DNA of 64,000 bases from Heracleum sosnowskyi (lineage: Eukaryota > Streptophyta > Magnoliopsida > Apiales > Apiaceae). Position 1 is the first letter of the stretch, and each line of letters opens with the position of its first letter. The notes below the pieces were generated by a model, which saw nothing but the letters and a program-made list of their open reading frames with translations, was not told the DNA's origin and searched no databases. The stretch is taken from the NCBI GenBank assembly GCA_030848705.1, contig CM061245.1, forward strand, positions 40,862,711 to 40,926,710. The letters are read 5' to 3'. Of this stretch, positions 41,379 to 53,933 are shown piece after piece. A program made the translations under genes and the position numbers.

Positions 41379-43072
41379 TGTTGGGTTTTATTGCATACGC
41401 GGAAGCATGGATAACAATTTATTACACATAAAACCCGTAAAATCGCATACGATTCATGAATAAAATTAGAGAATCGATTACCAACCTTTAAAAGGGATCC
41501 ATGGATGATGTATAGTGGCATAGAGAGGCTCCTAGCAGCTGCTCCTCAAGTGTGAAGCACTCCACAAGTATCCACCAAGAGAAGATGATTCGACATAGAG
41601 AGAAAACGGCTGAAAGAGAGAATTAGGTTTGCCTCCCATTTTCTTTTCTTAAAAATTAGGGTTCGAGGCGATAGGGTTTATAATAGTATATTTATAGGCA
41701 AAATATTCAGCTGAATATTTGTCCTATAAAATATTATTATTATTAACCCTTTAATTAATTAATCTCATTAATCAATTAATTAATAATTAAAACTCTTTTA
41801 ATCATTAATTCTTTTTCTAAACTCTTTAGAAAATAATTCTCCCACTTAATTTAATTTCTTAAATTAAATTCTTAATTAATAATATTAAGAACTCTTCTTA
41901 TTTAATTTATAATAAATTAAATCATATTTAATTGATTATAAAATATGCAAATAAAATATTTATTTCATAAATAAATAATGACTAGCCATTATTAATTAAT
42001 TCCTTCACCATCAAATCATTCTCTTTTATGGTGTGACCCTGTAGGTTCAATATTAAGCCGGTAGTAGAAATAAAAAACATTATTATTATTTATATGAATT
42101 CTTCTAATTCATTAAATACGATTAATAAATTAATCATATTTATTCTACATCGTGAGTGACACTTCTCAGCATATCACGACTATCCGGATAATATGAATTC
42201 ACTGCTTAGAATACCAAGAACCTATTCAGTGACTAGTTATCGTACAATGAATTCCTTCTACCTTGCAATGTCCCGATTAAATACAAGGCATGGATCTCGT
42301 GTCAAGTCTATCTAATTTAATCATATGCTTTCCTATTCACTATGTTTAGTTCCGATTAATGCAAATTAGAAACTTCTTTCTAATTTCATTCACGCTGGCC
42401 AGAGATTCCTGAACTAGCATAAATAGAATAACATGGGACATTCTTTTCCTTCACTGAAACGGGCAGATCCTTTATTGATCATTCACTATCTTCGTGCACA
42501 AATTCCTATACCCAGAAGAGCACTAATTATTGTCCCTCGAGACTAAGAGCTAAACAAAAATATAGTTCAGTGTACACAAGATGACTATGATGATCTCAAG
42601 TCAAAGGACACTTGTACAACCATCACTATATGAACAACTACTGACACATGAGTGAACTCCATTAGTTGTTCAACTGATCGAGTCATGTTCAGTGAACTTA
42701 TTCCTAATAAGCACCTACATACTAGCTATAGTGCCACCACACAAATGCCTATGAGAACAGACATCCTTCATAGTGAAGCAAGCATAGTATGTACCGATCT
42801 TTGTGGATTAATTAACTACCAATCAATTATCCTACGACCAGGAACTATTTAAGTTTAGAGTTATCATCTTTAAGGTCTCATTATCATGATCTCATCATAA
42901 TCCATTAAAGCTTTACTCTAAACTGTGGATCATCTAATTTAAACACTTTAAATAGATAAAGCCAGTTATAAAACATATTACCATTTTATTAAATTAAACA
43001 AACTTGATTCAGATTGAACAAAGTATCTCCTAACTCATCATCCATGATTGGATTTAGGACACACGTCTTTCA
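41379..43072 (-). repeat. 3' LTR of the minus-strand copia element
   Basis: On the plus strand TGTTGGGTTTTATTGCATAC ... ACACGTCTTTCA. It matches 48297-49990 with scattered substitutions, implying a much older insertion than copy 2. The 66-codon open frame at 42652-42852 recurs in the other LTR and is not a gene. Confidence 0.9.
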
Positions 43073-43460
43073 ATCTCCCACTTGTACTAAAACCAATCAC
43101 CTTGGTATCTCATACACAACTTCTCCTAATAGAGAACAAAGCGATTTTCAAATAATGGTTTAGTAAATGGTCTTTACTATGTCGTTATTGGTGTCAAGTC
43201 TATCTTGACTTAAACATCTCTACTTTCAACGATCTCGTATATCATATGAAAGTGCCGCAACTTGGATCTTGAATCCAAGATTAAACCTAGGTTCCATAAC
43301 CTGCGCTACTACCATATGTTGTACCGATACAACAATATAAATCCTATGCTAGGAACCATGTCTAACCAACGAAAACAGGTTTCGCTATCCAAAGAACCTC
43401 CTCTGTAGCTTCACTTCTAGCTATATACATATAGTGCTTCCACTATGGAATCAGTTATCT
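43073..43460 (-). pseudogene. Copia RNase H traces (minus strand)
   Basis: Read on the minus strand, 43172-43150 gives PFTKPL, the conserved end of copia RNase H, and near 43428-43400 a SEATE trace of the A-E-Y-x-A-x-S-E-A station. Stops and frame changes are frequent. The polypurine tract is adjacent. Confidence 0.6.
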
Positions 43461-43899
43461 TAAACTGCTTGGAATTCTTCCAACAAACCGCTCATCCATT
43501 CAGAATTAACACTTTTTCTTGACATGGATTTTTTATCACTTTTGTCCTAAGAAAATCATAGTGTTTATAATGCTCAATTTTCATTTTAGACCCACCATAA
43601 TCAAGAAAGATGTCCTTAACTGTTCCAAGGTATTTAAGGACGTTCTTCCTGCTTACTATCGCGCTTCTCAAGGATTAGACTGGTGTTCGCTTATCTCGCC
43701 TAGTGAGTTAGCGATCATCAAGTCTTGTACAGTACATTCGGTATTTTGATAGATCCTTTTGCCGAAGCATAATAAATCTTACTCATACGTCATTTCTCCT
43801 CAGATGTCGTAGAAAGACACTATCTTGGAGAAAGTAACTCCGTGACTTGACAATTCAAGTAACTTCTTGGAGTTATTTATGCTAAACATCTTAGCATAT

Positions 43900-44760
43900 A
43901 AATGATGTACACACTTTGGGTTTAGCCCAACACTTGGTTTATCCTATAAATTCTCATTCTTATATCATAGGAAGCCATTCCCAAGTCCTTTATAGAGAAT
44001 ATGCTAGATAGCCACACTTTGACTAATTTTAGCGTCGATACATCATTCCTTATCATAAGTATGTCATCCACATACATTATTAGGAATGTCATCTCGCTCC
44101 CACTAACCTTCTTGTAGATCCATGATCCATCATTGTCTTTGATAAAATCAAACTATTTGATTGTCTCATCAAAACAGATGTTCGATCATTGAGAAGCTTG
44201 CTTCAATCCATAAATGGATTGTCGTGGCTATTAGACCATAGATTTGCTACTCATAGCAACAAATCCCTCTAATTGTGTCAACTACACATCCTCTTCAAGT
44301 TTCCTATCGAGGATGGTCGACCGTTCGACCATTATTAGATATTATAGTCATTAATAGCCGCAATCGCAAACAAAATCCGAATAGACTTGAGCACTACTTC
44401 ATGTGAATTTTTTTTCATCAAAGTCAATCTCTTTGCTTTGATTGAATCCTTTCACAACAAGTAAGGAATTATAGGTCTTTACCTAGCCAATCACTCTAAT
44501 CTCCCTTTTATAGACTCACTTGTACCCTTTCGGCTATGACACCTTTAGGCCCTCAACCATAGTCTGTACTTGGTTGATGTACATGGAATCTATATCAGAT
44601 TTCATGGTACTATGCCATTTCTCTGAGTCATAACTCATAGCTTTAGTATAGGTCATAAGGTCATTATCATATAATTGACACCTCATTGTCATTCTTAATG
44701 ACAAGACAGTCAACCTCTCAGGTTGGTGATAAAATATCAAGACTTATACTTAAGCTAACC
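43900..44760 (-). pseudogene. Copia reverse transcriptase traces (minus strand)
   Basis: On the minus strand, near 44225-44190, SIYGLKQAS is readable, and near 44085-44045 MYVDDILMIRND with the intact YVDD active site. Further upstream (44740-44534) a fragment reads MKSDIDSMYINQVQTMVEG, the start of the copia RT region. These are in the expected order but in different frames with many stops, so only remnants of the enzyme exist. Confidence 0.7.
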
Positions 44761-47700
44761 TACAAAATATTATCTTGTCTGAAAATGTTCTTTCTATAGA
44801 ACCTTTGTAATTTGTGGTGTTTGAACTTAATTAAGTTCAACCTTCCTCCCACTGAACCCTTCTATAATGAACAATTCCTCTAAGTAGGCAGTATGTCATC
44901 CACACTATATTCAGTAGAATATTCAACCGATATCCTTGACTATCATTAGGATATCTCACAAACTTATATTTTGGATCTACTATCTAGCTTATCAAATTAA
45001 ACATTTTAACATAAGCTAGACATCCCAAATCTTAACAAGTTTAAGACTTGTGTTCCTTACACTACATATCTCATATGACAACTTAGGAACAGATTAAGAA
45101 GATACTATAATCAGCAGATATACTGATATTTACAAAATTCAACTCTAAACATATATTAGAAGATCAATTTAACTTAACTTGAACCAAACGATGTCTAACA
45201 AAGTTCGTTCATTTCTTCATACATTCCATCTACATGTAGAATATCAGGATTTGTCCAACGTGAAGCTCTAAACTTAAGATTTGAGAAAACCTCAAAACAC
45301 TCACTCAAGTGTATATCTCTTTGATCTTGTCAAAGATTCCCAACACTTGCTTCTTTGTTTTGTATTTCATTATTATTCATTTTGAATCACTCCAAAAGAT
45401 TCGAATTTGTATTGTATCAAATACATATATCTGAATCCGGATCATATCCGTGAATTCTAATGAAGCGTGTGAATCCTTTTCTGGCATGTGTTGTCACTGG
45501 TGCACATACAATTATGTGTACTAATTTGAACACTTTTGTAGCTCATTATCTCTCCAGTTTCAAGAAAATAGAGATATAGTGGTCTTTCTAGTGAGACGAG
45601 TTTCACATGCATAATGTGATTCAATAATCATATGGTTCTTGTAACCCATCACCATGCAATAAGCGATTACTTTTCTCACTCGTGCAACCAAGCCTACAGT
45701 TCTTTGGATTTCCATTACCTCTATTCCATAGTCCCTATTTCAAAATGAGAAGTTTCAGTCCCCTTAAACTTCTCCAATTCTTCAACTCTACAAGACATCT
45801 CTTGTAGTTGATCTTCCAATAACCTCCTTAGTTTAGTGGCTGCAAACCTTATTGCTATTAGAGTCAAACTTAGCCTTTGACTAATTATGCTATCACTCAC
45901 TAACAAACTTCTTCTTGATGGTATGGTTCATCTCCCACTACTTGATTTCAGAACCATTACCAGTCTGAAGAACATAGCTCTCTAAGAAGGAAATACGTCT
46001 CAACAATCTTTAACATGAAGTAGATTTCAGACAATCTGATATCCAACCTTTTCATGTAAGAGTTCACAACCAATTTGCGAGTTCGTATCCGGAAGCTACT
46101 TCAAGATCATATCTTGACTTAGCTTCCATCTATGACAAAATCAACCTACCCTAGACGATCAATCAAATTTATTGTCTTAAGTCTATGATTATTCATAGAT
46201 CAACCCTCAACATAACTATTATGGAATAGCTCATTCGAAATCCTATATTGAATCGTCTTATTTATCACATTCTACAACTCTTATAGAAGCAACAAGGTAG
46301 CCCTGAGTGTCCTTGTGCTCATACTGTTTGCACAGTCCTAAGCTTATAGACATCATCTTGGTTTACTTTGCAACATTTGCATTATTAGACCTCTTGCACC
46401 TAGTCTCATACACATCTCCATGTGCATCATAAATAAGACATTTTGTATTAGCGAGTTAAGCATTAAGTCTAACTTTATATTCTCGAGAACACTTCTCAAG
46501 TTTGAAAGTTCATCAGCATATTGGGATAAGTCAACGAGTTATTCTACTACGATGTGTGGTAGTGCAGAAGTTATAGTATATATATATATAATTCTATAAG
46601 TGAATAAACATAACTACTAAGTAAATATTCAATTTTATTCTTATAGCACCATATGAATCGGGTCTTTATTCATTAGTGGCTCCCACTATTTTATTTAAGT
46701 TATACAACCCTCTATATGTATAACTAAACATTTATAATGTTAGTGAGAATAAGGATCCTATTTTTCCATCACATCACCTCGGTTGTGGCACGAAACACAA
46801 TGTGATGTTCTATAGGAAGACAATTCTTGTCAACTACATCTCATGTTATTCCTTACTATCCTTTTAGTCTCTTGAACTATTGAGTATCGGCTGTGGCACG
46901 ACTCACTCAATATTCTAAGTCAAGTCAAACCCAACATCTTGCATAATTAAATTAGAATTCCAAAAGCCCACGGTTGTAGCACGTAACGACAATTGGAACC
47001 TAATTTATCATACACATCTCATGTGATAGACAAACATCTCTTAATCTCAAAACAAAGCCCTCGGCTGTAGCATGAAACGACAATGTCTCAATATAAGAAC
47101 TCTACTTGCTATTATGTTGGAAGGCTATGACCGACACAAGCCCGTTGTGTCATTGGCCATTTACTACTTGATATAAATTTTAATTAAGAGGGATTATATT
47201 ATGTAACAACCACAATCATATTACAAAGAGATTCTATTTTTCTTGAACAAAATACAATTATGATATTTAAATGAAAAATTCCCAGTGTGTTGGAGGGGTC
47301 ACAACGGTCCCGCTTAAAACCCAACGGCCTAGACAGAAATATTCATTTTCAACATCAAAAGAGTATTTCACTCTATGTTTCATAAACATAAGAATCTCAT
47401 GATTGTACTCATAATATTCTTAATTAGGTTATTAAACATCTTTGACTAACCTAGAGCGTCTAACGCGAATCCTATGTTCATTGTGTTCGCCTAAGTCTAT
47501 CATTGCATAACAAATTTAAACATACATCGCATGTATAAATATCAATAAACTCATAGGTAGACATGTTATAACATGTAGCACAATTATAAACAATATATAA
47601 ATTATTACATGCATTTAATATTATAAAATAAAGCATTAAATACATTCCAAGGGCTATAATCAGTTCCAAATAAATTAATTAAAAATATTAATTAACCCCA

Positions 47701-48283
47701 GCAGGTGCGTCTCGAAAAAACGAATTCAACGGTACCTTACACGTCTCAATCCGAATTCAGATGCATCCAAACGAGTCCAAACAAAATTACCTCCAAACGA
47801 GTCCAAACAAAATTACCTGCACCCACACGCGCGTCCCCCACACGCGCGCACGCGCATGTCCCACACGCGGCCGACAAACTGACGACACCAAGCTGCCGCT
47901 GACAGCAACTGATGGCAGGTCACTTTTGGACTTCACTGTGCATCCGTACAATGATTACCAGATGGTTACTCTTTAATCATCAAACAATCATTAGACCAAT
48001 TATAATAAACAAAACAGATTTTGTTTTATAAATGGTTTCAAATACTTTCAAAAATCAAAATTTATATGATCCATGTATCGATAAATTCAGAACAAAATAT
48101 CCTGCTAATCTACAGAAATTGTAGAATCATATTATGGGATCAAAAAATATTTTTATAATTTACTTTGATTTAATTCTCAATTAAATCAATTATAGCCCCA
48201 AATACGATAAAATCGATAATAAATTCATACGACATCATAAAAATCTGAAATTTTTACCATGAATCTATATGCATACAACCTAT
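44761..48283 (-). other. Interior of the minus-strand copia element: decayed integrase, gag and leader
   Basis: By position this should hold integrase, protease and gag, but I could not read convincing motifs. It contains four copies of a CGGCTGTGGCACG-like word (46780-47074). It also has a 26-bp tandem duplication TCCAAACGAGTCCAAACAAA.. (47768-47816) and a short GC-rich ACGCGCG tract (47822-47872). Confidence 0.4.
46780..47074 (-). repeat. Four interspersed CGGCTGTGGCACG-like repeats
   Basis: At 46780-46792 (CGGTTGTGGCACG), 46888-46900 (CGGCTGTGGCACG), 46971-46983 (CGGTTGTAGCACG) and 47062-47074 (CGGCTGTAGCATG), spaced 83-108 bp. Three are followed by AACGACAAT/AACACAAT-like words. The sequence between them is unrelated, so these are spaced motifs, not a simple tandem repeat. 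Confidence 0.8.
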
Positions 48284-48295
48284 GCTCTGATACTA
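48284..48295 (-). other. Primer-binding site of the minus-strand copia element
   Basis: On the minus strand TAGTATCAGAGC, one change from TGGTATCAGAGC, next to the 5' LTR end. This fixes the element's orientation. Confidence 0.8.
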
Positions 48296-48296
48296 T

Positions 48297-49990
48297 TTTA
48301 GGGTTTTATTGCATACGCGGAAGCATGGATAACAATTTATTACACATAAAACCCGTAAAATCGCATACGATTCATGAATAAAATTAGAGAATCGATTACT
48401 AACCTTTAAAAGCGATCCATGGATGATGTATAGTGGCATAGAGAGGCTCTTAGCAGCTGCTCCTCAAGTGTGAAGCACTCCACAAGTATCCACCAAGAGA
48501 AGATGATTCGACATAGAGAGAAAACGGCTGAGAGAGAGAATTATGTTTGCCTCCCATTTTCTTTTCTTAAAAATTAGGGTTCGAGGCAATAGAGTTTATA
48601 ATAGTATATTTATAGGCAAAATATTCAGCTGAATATTTGTCATATAAAATATTATTATTATTAACCCTTTAATTAATTAATCTCATTAATCAATTAATTA
48701 ATAATTAAAACTCTTTTAATCATTAATTCTTTTTCTAAACTCTTTAGAAAATAATTCTCTCACTTAATTTAATTTCTTAAATTAAATTCTTAATTAATGA
48801 TATTAAGAACTCTTCTTATTTAATTTATAATAAATTAAATCATATTTAATTGATTATAAAAAATGCTAATCAAATATTTATTTCATAAATAAATAATGAC
48901 TAGCCATTATTAATTAATTCCTTCACCATCAAATCATTCTCTTTTATGGTGTGACCCTGTAGGTTCAATATTAAGCCGGTAGTAGAAATAAAAAACATTA
49001 TTATTATTTATATGAATTCTTCTAATTCATTAAATACGATTAATAAATTAATCATATTTATTCTACATCGTGAGTGACACTTCTCAGCATATCGCGACTA
49101 TCCGGATAATATGAATTCACTGCTTAGAATACCAAGAACCTATTCAGTGACTAGTTACCGTACAATGAATTCCTTCTAACCTGCAATGTCCTGATTAAAT
49201 ACAAGGCATGGATCTCGTGTCAAGCCTATCTAATTTAATCATATGCTTTCCTATTCACTATGTTTTGTTCCGATTAATGCAAATTAGAAACTTCTTTCTA
49301 ATTTCATTCACGCTGGCCAGAGATTCCTGAACTAGCATAAATGGAATAACATAGGACATTCTCTTCCTTCTCTGGAAGGGGTAGATCCTTTATTGATCAT
49401 TCACTATCTTCGTGCACAAATTCCTATACCCAGAAGAGCACTAATTATTGTCCCTCGAGACTAAGAGCTAAACCAAAGTATAGTTCAGTGTACACAAGAT
49501 GACTATGATGATCTCAAGTCAAAGGACACTTGTACAACCATCACTATATGAACAACTACTGACACATGAGTGAACTCCATTAGTTGTTCAACTGATCGAG
49601 TCATGTTCAGTGAACTTATTCCTAATAAGCACCTACATACTAGCTATAGTGTCACCACACAAATGCCTATGAGAACAGACATCCTTCATAGTGAAGCAAG
49701 CATAATATGTACCGATCTTTGCGGATTAATTAACTATCAATCAATTATCCTACGACCAGGAACTATTTAAGTTTAGAGTTATCATCTTTAAGGTCTCATT
49801 ATCATGATCTCATCATAATCCATTAAAGCTTTACTCTAAACTGTGGATCATCTAATTTAAACACTTTAAATAGATAAAGCCCGTTATAAAACATATTATC
49901 ATTTTATTAAATTAAACAAACTTAAATCAGATTGAACAAAGTATCTCCTAACTCATCATCCATGATTGGATTTAGGACACATGTCTTTAA
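48297..49990 (-). repeat. 5' LTR of the minus-strand copia element
   Basis: 1,694 bp, the partner of 41379-43072. The terminal bases are slightly decayed: the plus-strand left end reads TTTAGGG where the partner has TGTTGGG, and the right end reads CTTTAA where it has CTTTCA. Confidence 0.9.
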
Positions 49991-52900
49991 CAGTCAAATC
50001 CCGATGCTCAAGCAAATCCTAACGTTGGTAGTCCTGATGCTACACCAAGCAGAATTGTCTCTATCTCAGACTCTCCAGCCAAAGCCTCTCCAACTTCAAG
50101 ACATGTAGATATCTCATGGGAGAAGCTTGGTACTGTTGCTTCCAAGCTTGGGTTTACACATCCAGTGGAGAAGAAAAGGAAGGCAGAAGAGAAAGTCTTT
50201 CAGAGACAGAAGAAACTGAAAGGATCAAGCCCACAAGAACCTGAACCTCAAAGTGGTTCAGCAGCTACTGGAGATCCTGCCACACAAGAACCACTCACTC
50301 AAAGTGTGAGTGAAGGCATAGATGAAAGAATGGTCCCACAAGAACCATTTTCTCAAAGGGATAATGCAGACACATACATTCCAGCCACACAAGAACCATC
50401 TTCTCAATGTGAAGATGCAGGCAATACAGCTGCAGTTTCTAAGGAGTTTCCTGACACTGCTCAAGGGACTTCTAATATTCCTGAAATGGAAATTTTGGTC
50501 GAGGACTTTGTTATTGAGGGAAGCACACAAGAACCTCCAACTCAAAGTGTTGAAGCAGCTTCTAAACCTCAAGCTACACAAGAACCATTAGTAGCAAATA
50601 CTGATGCAAGCATTTCAAATCCTGACAGTGTTGCTCCTGATGCTAGTGGTGCTCCTGATGCTGAGCCAATCCTGATTCTACCACTAAGCTCAAGGCCAAT
50701 GAATGATCCTATCTCAGAATCCAAAGATAAAATGAAAGGAGTTGTTGATCCTGATGCTGATAATGCTGATGATTCTGGAGATAGTGATGATGATGATTCT
50801 GATGATGATAATGATGTTGAGAAGGATCATCTTGCTACAACACTAAAATCTAGTCTTGGAACTAACTTTCGTTCTTCAAACACTTTCATGGCTGGCAAGG
50901 CTACTACAAGAAAAGATATAAGAAAAAACTTTTCTGGTCCTTATGCAATTGATCCAGCTGAACAGCTAAGGAGACATGAATGGGAAAATGACTGGTACAG
51001 GTCTGGAGATTCTGTCAGTTATTCATGTGCTTTGAATCATGTTTCTTATGCTGAAAGTTTAATTGAGAATGAAGATGTGAAGAATCACTTGAAGGCTACA
51101 ACTTTATTATCCAAGAGCCTCAAGTATGAGATTGATTATGTCAAAGCTGCAACTGCTTTAGTGAGGTCTGATATTGCTAATAACTTGACAAAGGCACCAA
51201 CTGCTTTTCAATTAAGAGTTATGGAATCTCAGGTTAAGTTAGTTATTACTGAACAGTCCTCCATCAACAAAAGAATTGACTCATTGGATTCTAAGGTAAC
51301 TGATATCCAAGCCTCTCTTTCCTTAATTTTAAATTTGTTATCAATTCCTGATGCCAAAAAGGGGGAGAAGGTAAGTCAGACAAAATGTACACCTGATCTA
51401 GTATTGAGAAAGAATAATGATGATGATCGTATTGGAAATGATGGTGATGACAAGGTAATACAAGGAGAAACCTCTGATGCTGATATGGTGAAGTCTACAA
51501 TTCAAACTTCTCAAAGTCAATCTGTGCAGTCAACTCATGTTTCTGATTCTGGATTTAGAACAATAAGGATATTGGTGAAATCTCAAATCCTGACGGAAGA
51601 ACAAATCCTGACAGGTGATCAAATCCTGACGGCTGATCAAATCCTAACACCTGGTCATGGAACCTTATCTACAATTCCTGAAGGTGATGAAGATGTTCTC
51701 ATTGAAAATCCTGAAGATGCTGCTAATCTATTCCAGGAGTTCAAGACAAGAGATGGTAATGTTGTTACTCTCTTTCACACTGATAAGAGAGTTCAACAAT
51801 TATTTGAAAGAAAGGCACTTTCTACTGCTAGTGAAGAATATCCTGATCTCTCACATGAAGAATTTCTTAGTCAACAAAGAGAAATGATGGAGAGTTTTAA
51901 TAATCATGCTCCTGCTAGAGGTAGATGAGGCAGAGGTAGAAAAAGTGTCAGAAGAGGTGCAAGAAGAGGAAGAAGCTCATCAACTCAATCAATGCCTAGA
52001 CATACAAGGTCTAGAGGTTTAAGAATAGAAGAAATTCCTGATGTCACTCAATCTCTAATAGTTCCTGATACTCAACTTGACAGGACTACTTTTGGTGATG
52101 AAGGAATAGATGAAGATGAACCTCAATTGAGGAGAAGACCAAAACAACCAAATCTCATCAGTAATACAACTCAAATTGGAGATTCTAATCCTGACATTGT
52201 TCAAGATCCTGATGAATCTAAAATTCTACAAGAGATTGGTTTGATAATTTTATCTACTGTGGTTGATTCTCATAATGAAGAAGTAGAAAAAGAAGAAGAA
52301 GTTAGAAGAAGAGAAATCACAAGAACAACAAATAGAGATTTCAATCTCTATGTGCAAAAGCTTAAAAATTCAAATAGGAAGTTGTGGAGAAATGCAAGAA
52401 GACAACAACCTCAGATAGAAAGAAGCTATGTTCTTGAGAAGGAAAAAGACAAGAAGTGGAAACATATTGACACACTTAGGTGTGATAGACCTATCAATTT
52501 TCAGTCTGGTGGAATTATAACAAATGTCTTCAGTGTTGCTGACTTTTCTGGTTCACAAAGATCCAAAGCACTCTGGTTACAAATGTTTTCAAGCTTAAAG
52601 CAAATGCCACACAATTCAAGAGGAGGGATAAGTCAAAGAGATGCTGAGTTTCTGAATTTACCATATGTTGACCTTCACTCTTTGACTGATATTGGAGGTA
52701 ACTTAACTTCTGAACACCTGAACAATTTACAAGCGGTGGATATAGTTTTAGATTGTCATGATGGTGCTGAAAAGAAAGAGAAGCTTCTTTACTTCATGAA
52801 GGATGGAAGTGTAAAGAAGATATCCATTCAAGAGTTGCTGGTTAAGACTATAAAGGAACTGAAATATGTTCATTATCTGCTTAGATGGAAAAATAAAGTG

Positions 52901-53259
52901 TGCAAGGAATGGTCAGATATGATTCTGTCAACCATAAGGAGAAGGTTTGATGAGGAAGAAATTTCAATGGTGATTATACTCCCATGTACTTAAATCTGAA
53001 AGGTGAAGATGTGGAAATGCAAAGGGGCACTGCTGTTAAAGAAATGTCCTTTGGCATGAAGCAACTTACTTTTAATCCTGATGGGAAGGAAATTGCTTAT
53101 CTCCTGGTTGAAGATGGCAGTCTATCAAGAAGCTCCATTCAAAATCTTAGAGCAGCTATCTACCAGATAAATGAGGAAGATGAAGAACTCAAAAATCTTA
53201 AGGAAAGACTAATCAGATTCTTGAAGACAAAGAAGAAAATCTACTGTCAAGCTTCTTGA
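49991..53259 (+). pseudogene. Copy 1 envelope-like ORF, C-terminal half
   Basis: Continues the extra ORF after the minus-strand insertion and matches copy 2 (36280-39430) throughout. The long frame 50165-51928 includes the TQEP repeats, an acidic stretch (DSDDDNDVEKDH) and a helical part. TGA at 51926-51928 falls in the Arg/Gly patch. A second frame, 51992-52993, has RGLRIEEIPDVTQSL and the LKYVHYLLRWKNKVCKEW block. A frameshift near 52960 leads to 52984-53259 with MYLNLKGEDVEMQRGTAVKE and the final coiled coil. One stop and at least one frameshift separate the pieces. Confidence 0.72.
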
Positions 53260-53396
53260 GGATGAATTTGTTCTAGCAGAAAATCTAAAAAGATAAGTTG
53301 CTGCTGTAAATACTTGTACATTTTGTAAATATATTTTTGGCATCATTGAATCTAGGAATCTATACTTATTTTACAAAGTATGAGATTGGGGGAGAT

Positions 53397-53933
53397 TGTT
53401 AGATCATGATTCAATGATCGTCAGGATCTAGACTCAACTGATCAGGATTGTTGACGTCATCAGTATTGCACAAGCGTCAGTATCAGGATTGCTATCAGGA
53501 CTATGATCAGGATTTATCATCAGGACTAGAAGCTGATCAGGATTACAACTTCGAGTTATATATGGAGTCTAGTTAAAGAAGGAAGTTTATTTTGTCGGTT
53601 CCTAGTTAATAGGAATGAAGCTGTCGGTTAGGATATGTTTCAATAATGTTTGTAATTGATTTGGACTTATCTTGTAATCGATAGAGAAGCTGTGTAGTAT
53701 ATAAACACAGTTCAGGTTTTGATTTTAATTAATCAATCGTATACACGAGTATATTGTAACATAGAAGCTATCAAGAACATCAGAATTTCTTGAGAGAGTT
53801 TGTAATAGTTTTATATCAGATTTAATAAAGCTGTTATTATTCTTTCATATTTGTGATCTATATTTTATTAAGTCGAGAATCTTATACAATTGTATTCAAC
53901 CCCCCTTCTACAATTGTTATTTATTGGGCAACA
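53397..53933 (+). repeat. Copy 1 3' LTR
   Basis: 537 bp, TGTTAGATCATGATTCAATG ... TTATTGGGCAACA, preceded by the GATTGGGGGAGAT polypurine tract. It is related to the copy 2 LTRs but shorter (602 bp there), with several deletions. TGACGTCA is kept at 53452-53459. It joins gypsy pol at 53934. Confidence 0.9.

Larger units (their letters stand above)
41379..49990 (-). mobile_element. Decayed Ty1/copia element (minus strand) inserted in copy 1
   Basis: 8,612 bp bounded by 1,694-bp LTRs and flanked by TAGTC (41374-41378) and CAGTC (49991-49995), a 5-bp target duplication with one later change. On the minus strand the order is LTR (49990-48297), primer site (48295-48284), interior, polypurine tract (TAGTACAAGTGGGAGAT, 43089-43073), LTR (43072-41379). 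Coding capacity is destroyed but copia traces remain in the right order: RT near 44050-44220 and RNase H near 43160-43420. The lineage is not assigned. Confidence 0.85.
27932..53933 (+). mobile_element. Sirevirus-type Ty1/copia element, copy 1 (truncated, with two nested insertions)
   Basis: Own segments: 27932-30618, 40156-41378 and 49991-53933. The order protease trace, RT, RNase H, large envelope-like ORF, polypurine tract, LTR is that of Sireviruses, the copia branch with an extra long ORF after pol. The 5' LTR, gag and integrase are missing. Two deletions are visible: gypsy gag joined to protease at ~27932, and protease joined to the linker before RT at ~28034. It was entered by copy 2 at 30618 and by a minus-strand copia element at 41378. 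Copy 1 is the older of the two family members, as its LTR and coding parts carry more damage. Confidence 0.82.

Noticed and set aside
42652..42852. 66-codon frame, repeated almost identically at 49570-49770
   Set aside because: It looks conserved only because both copies lie at the same place in the two LTRs of one element.
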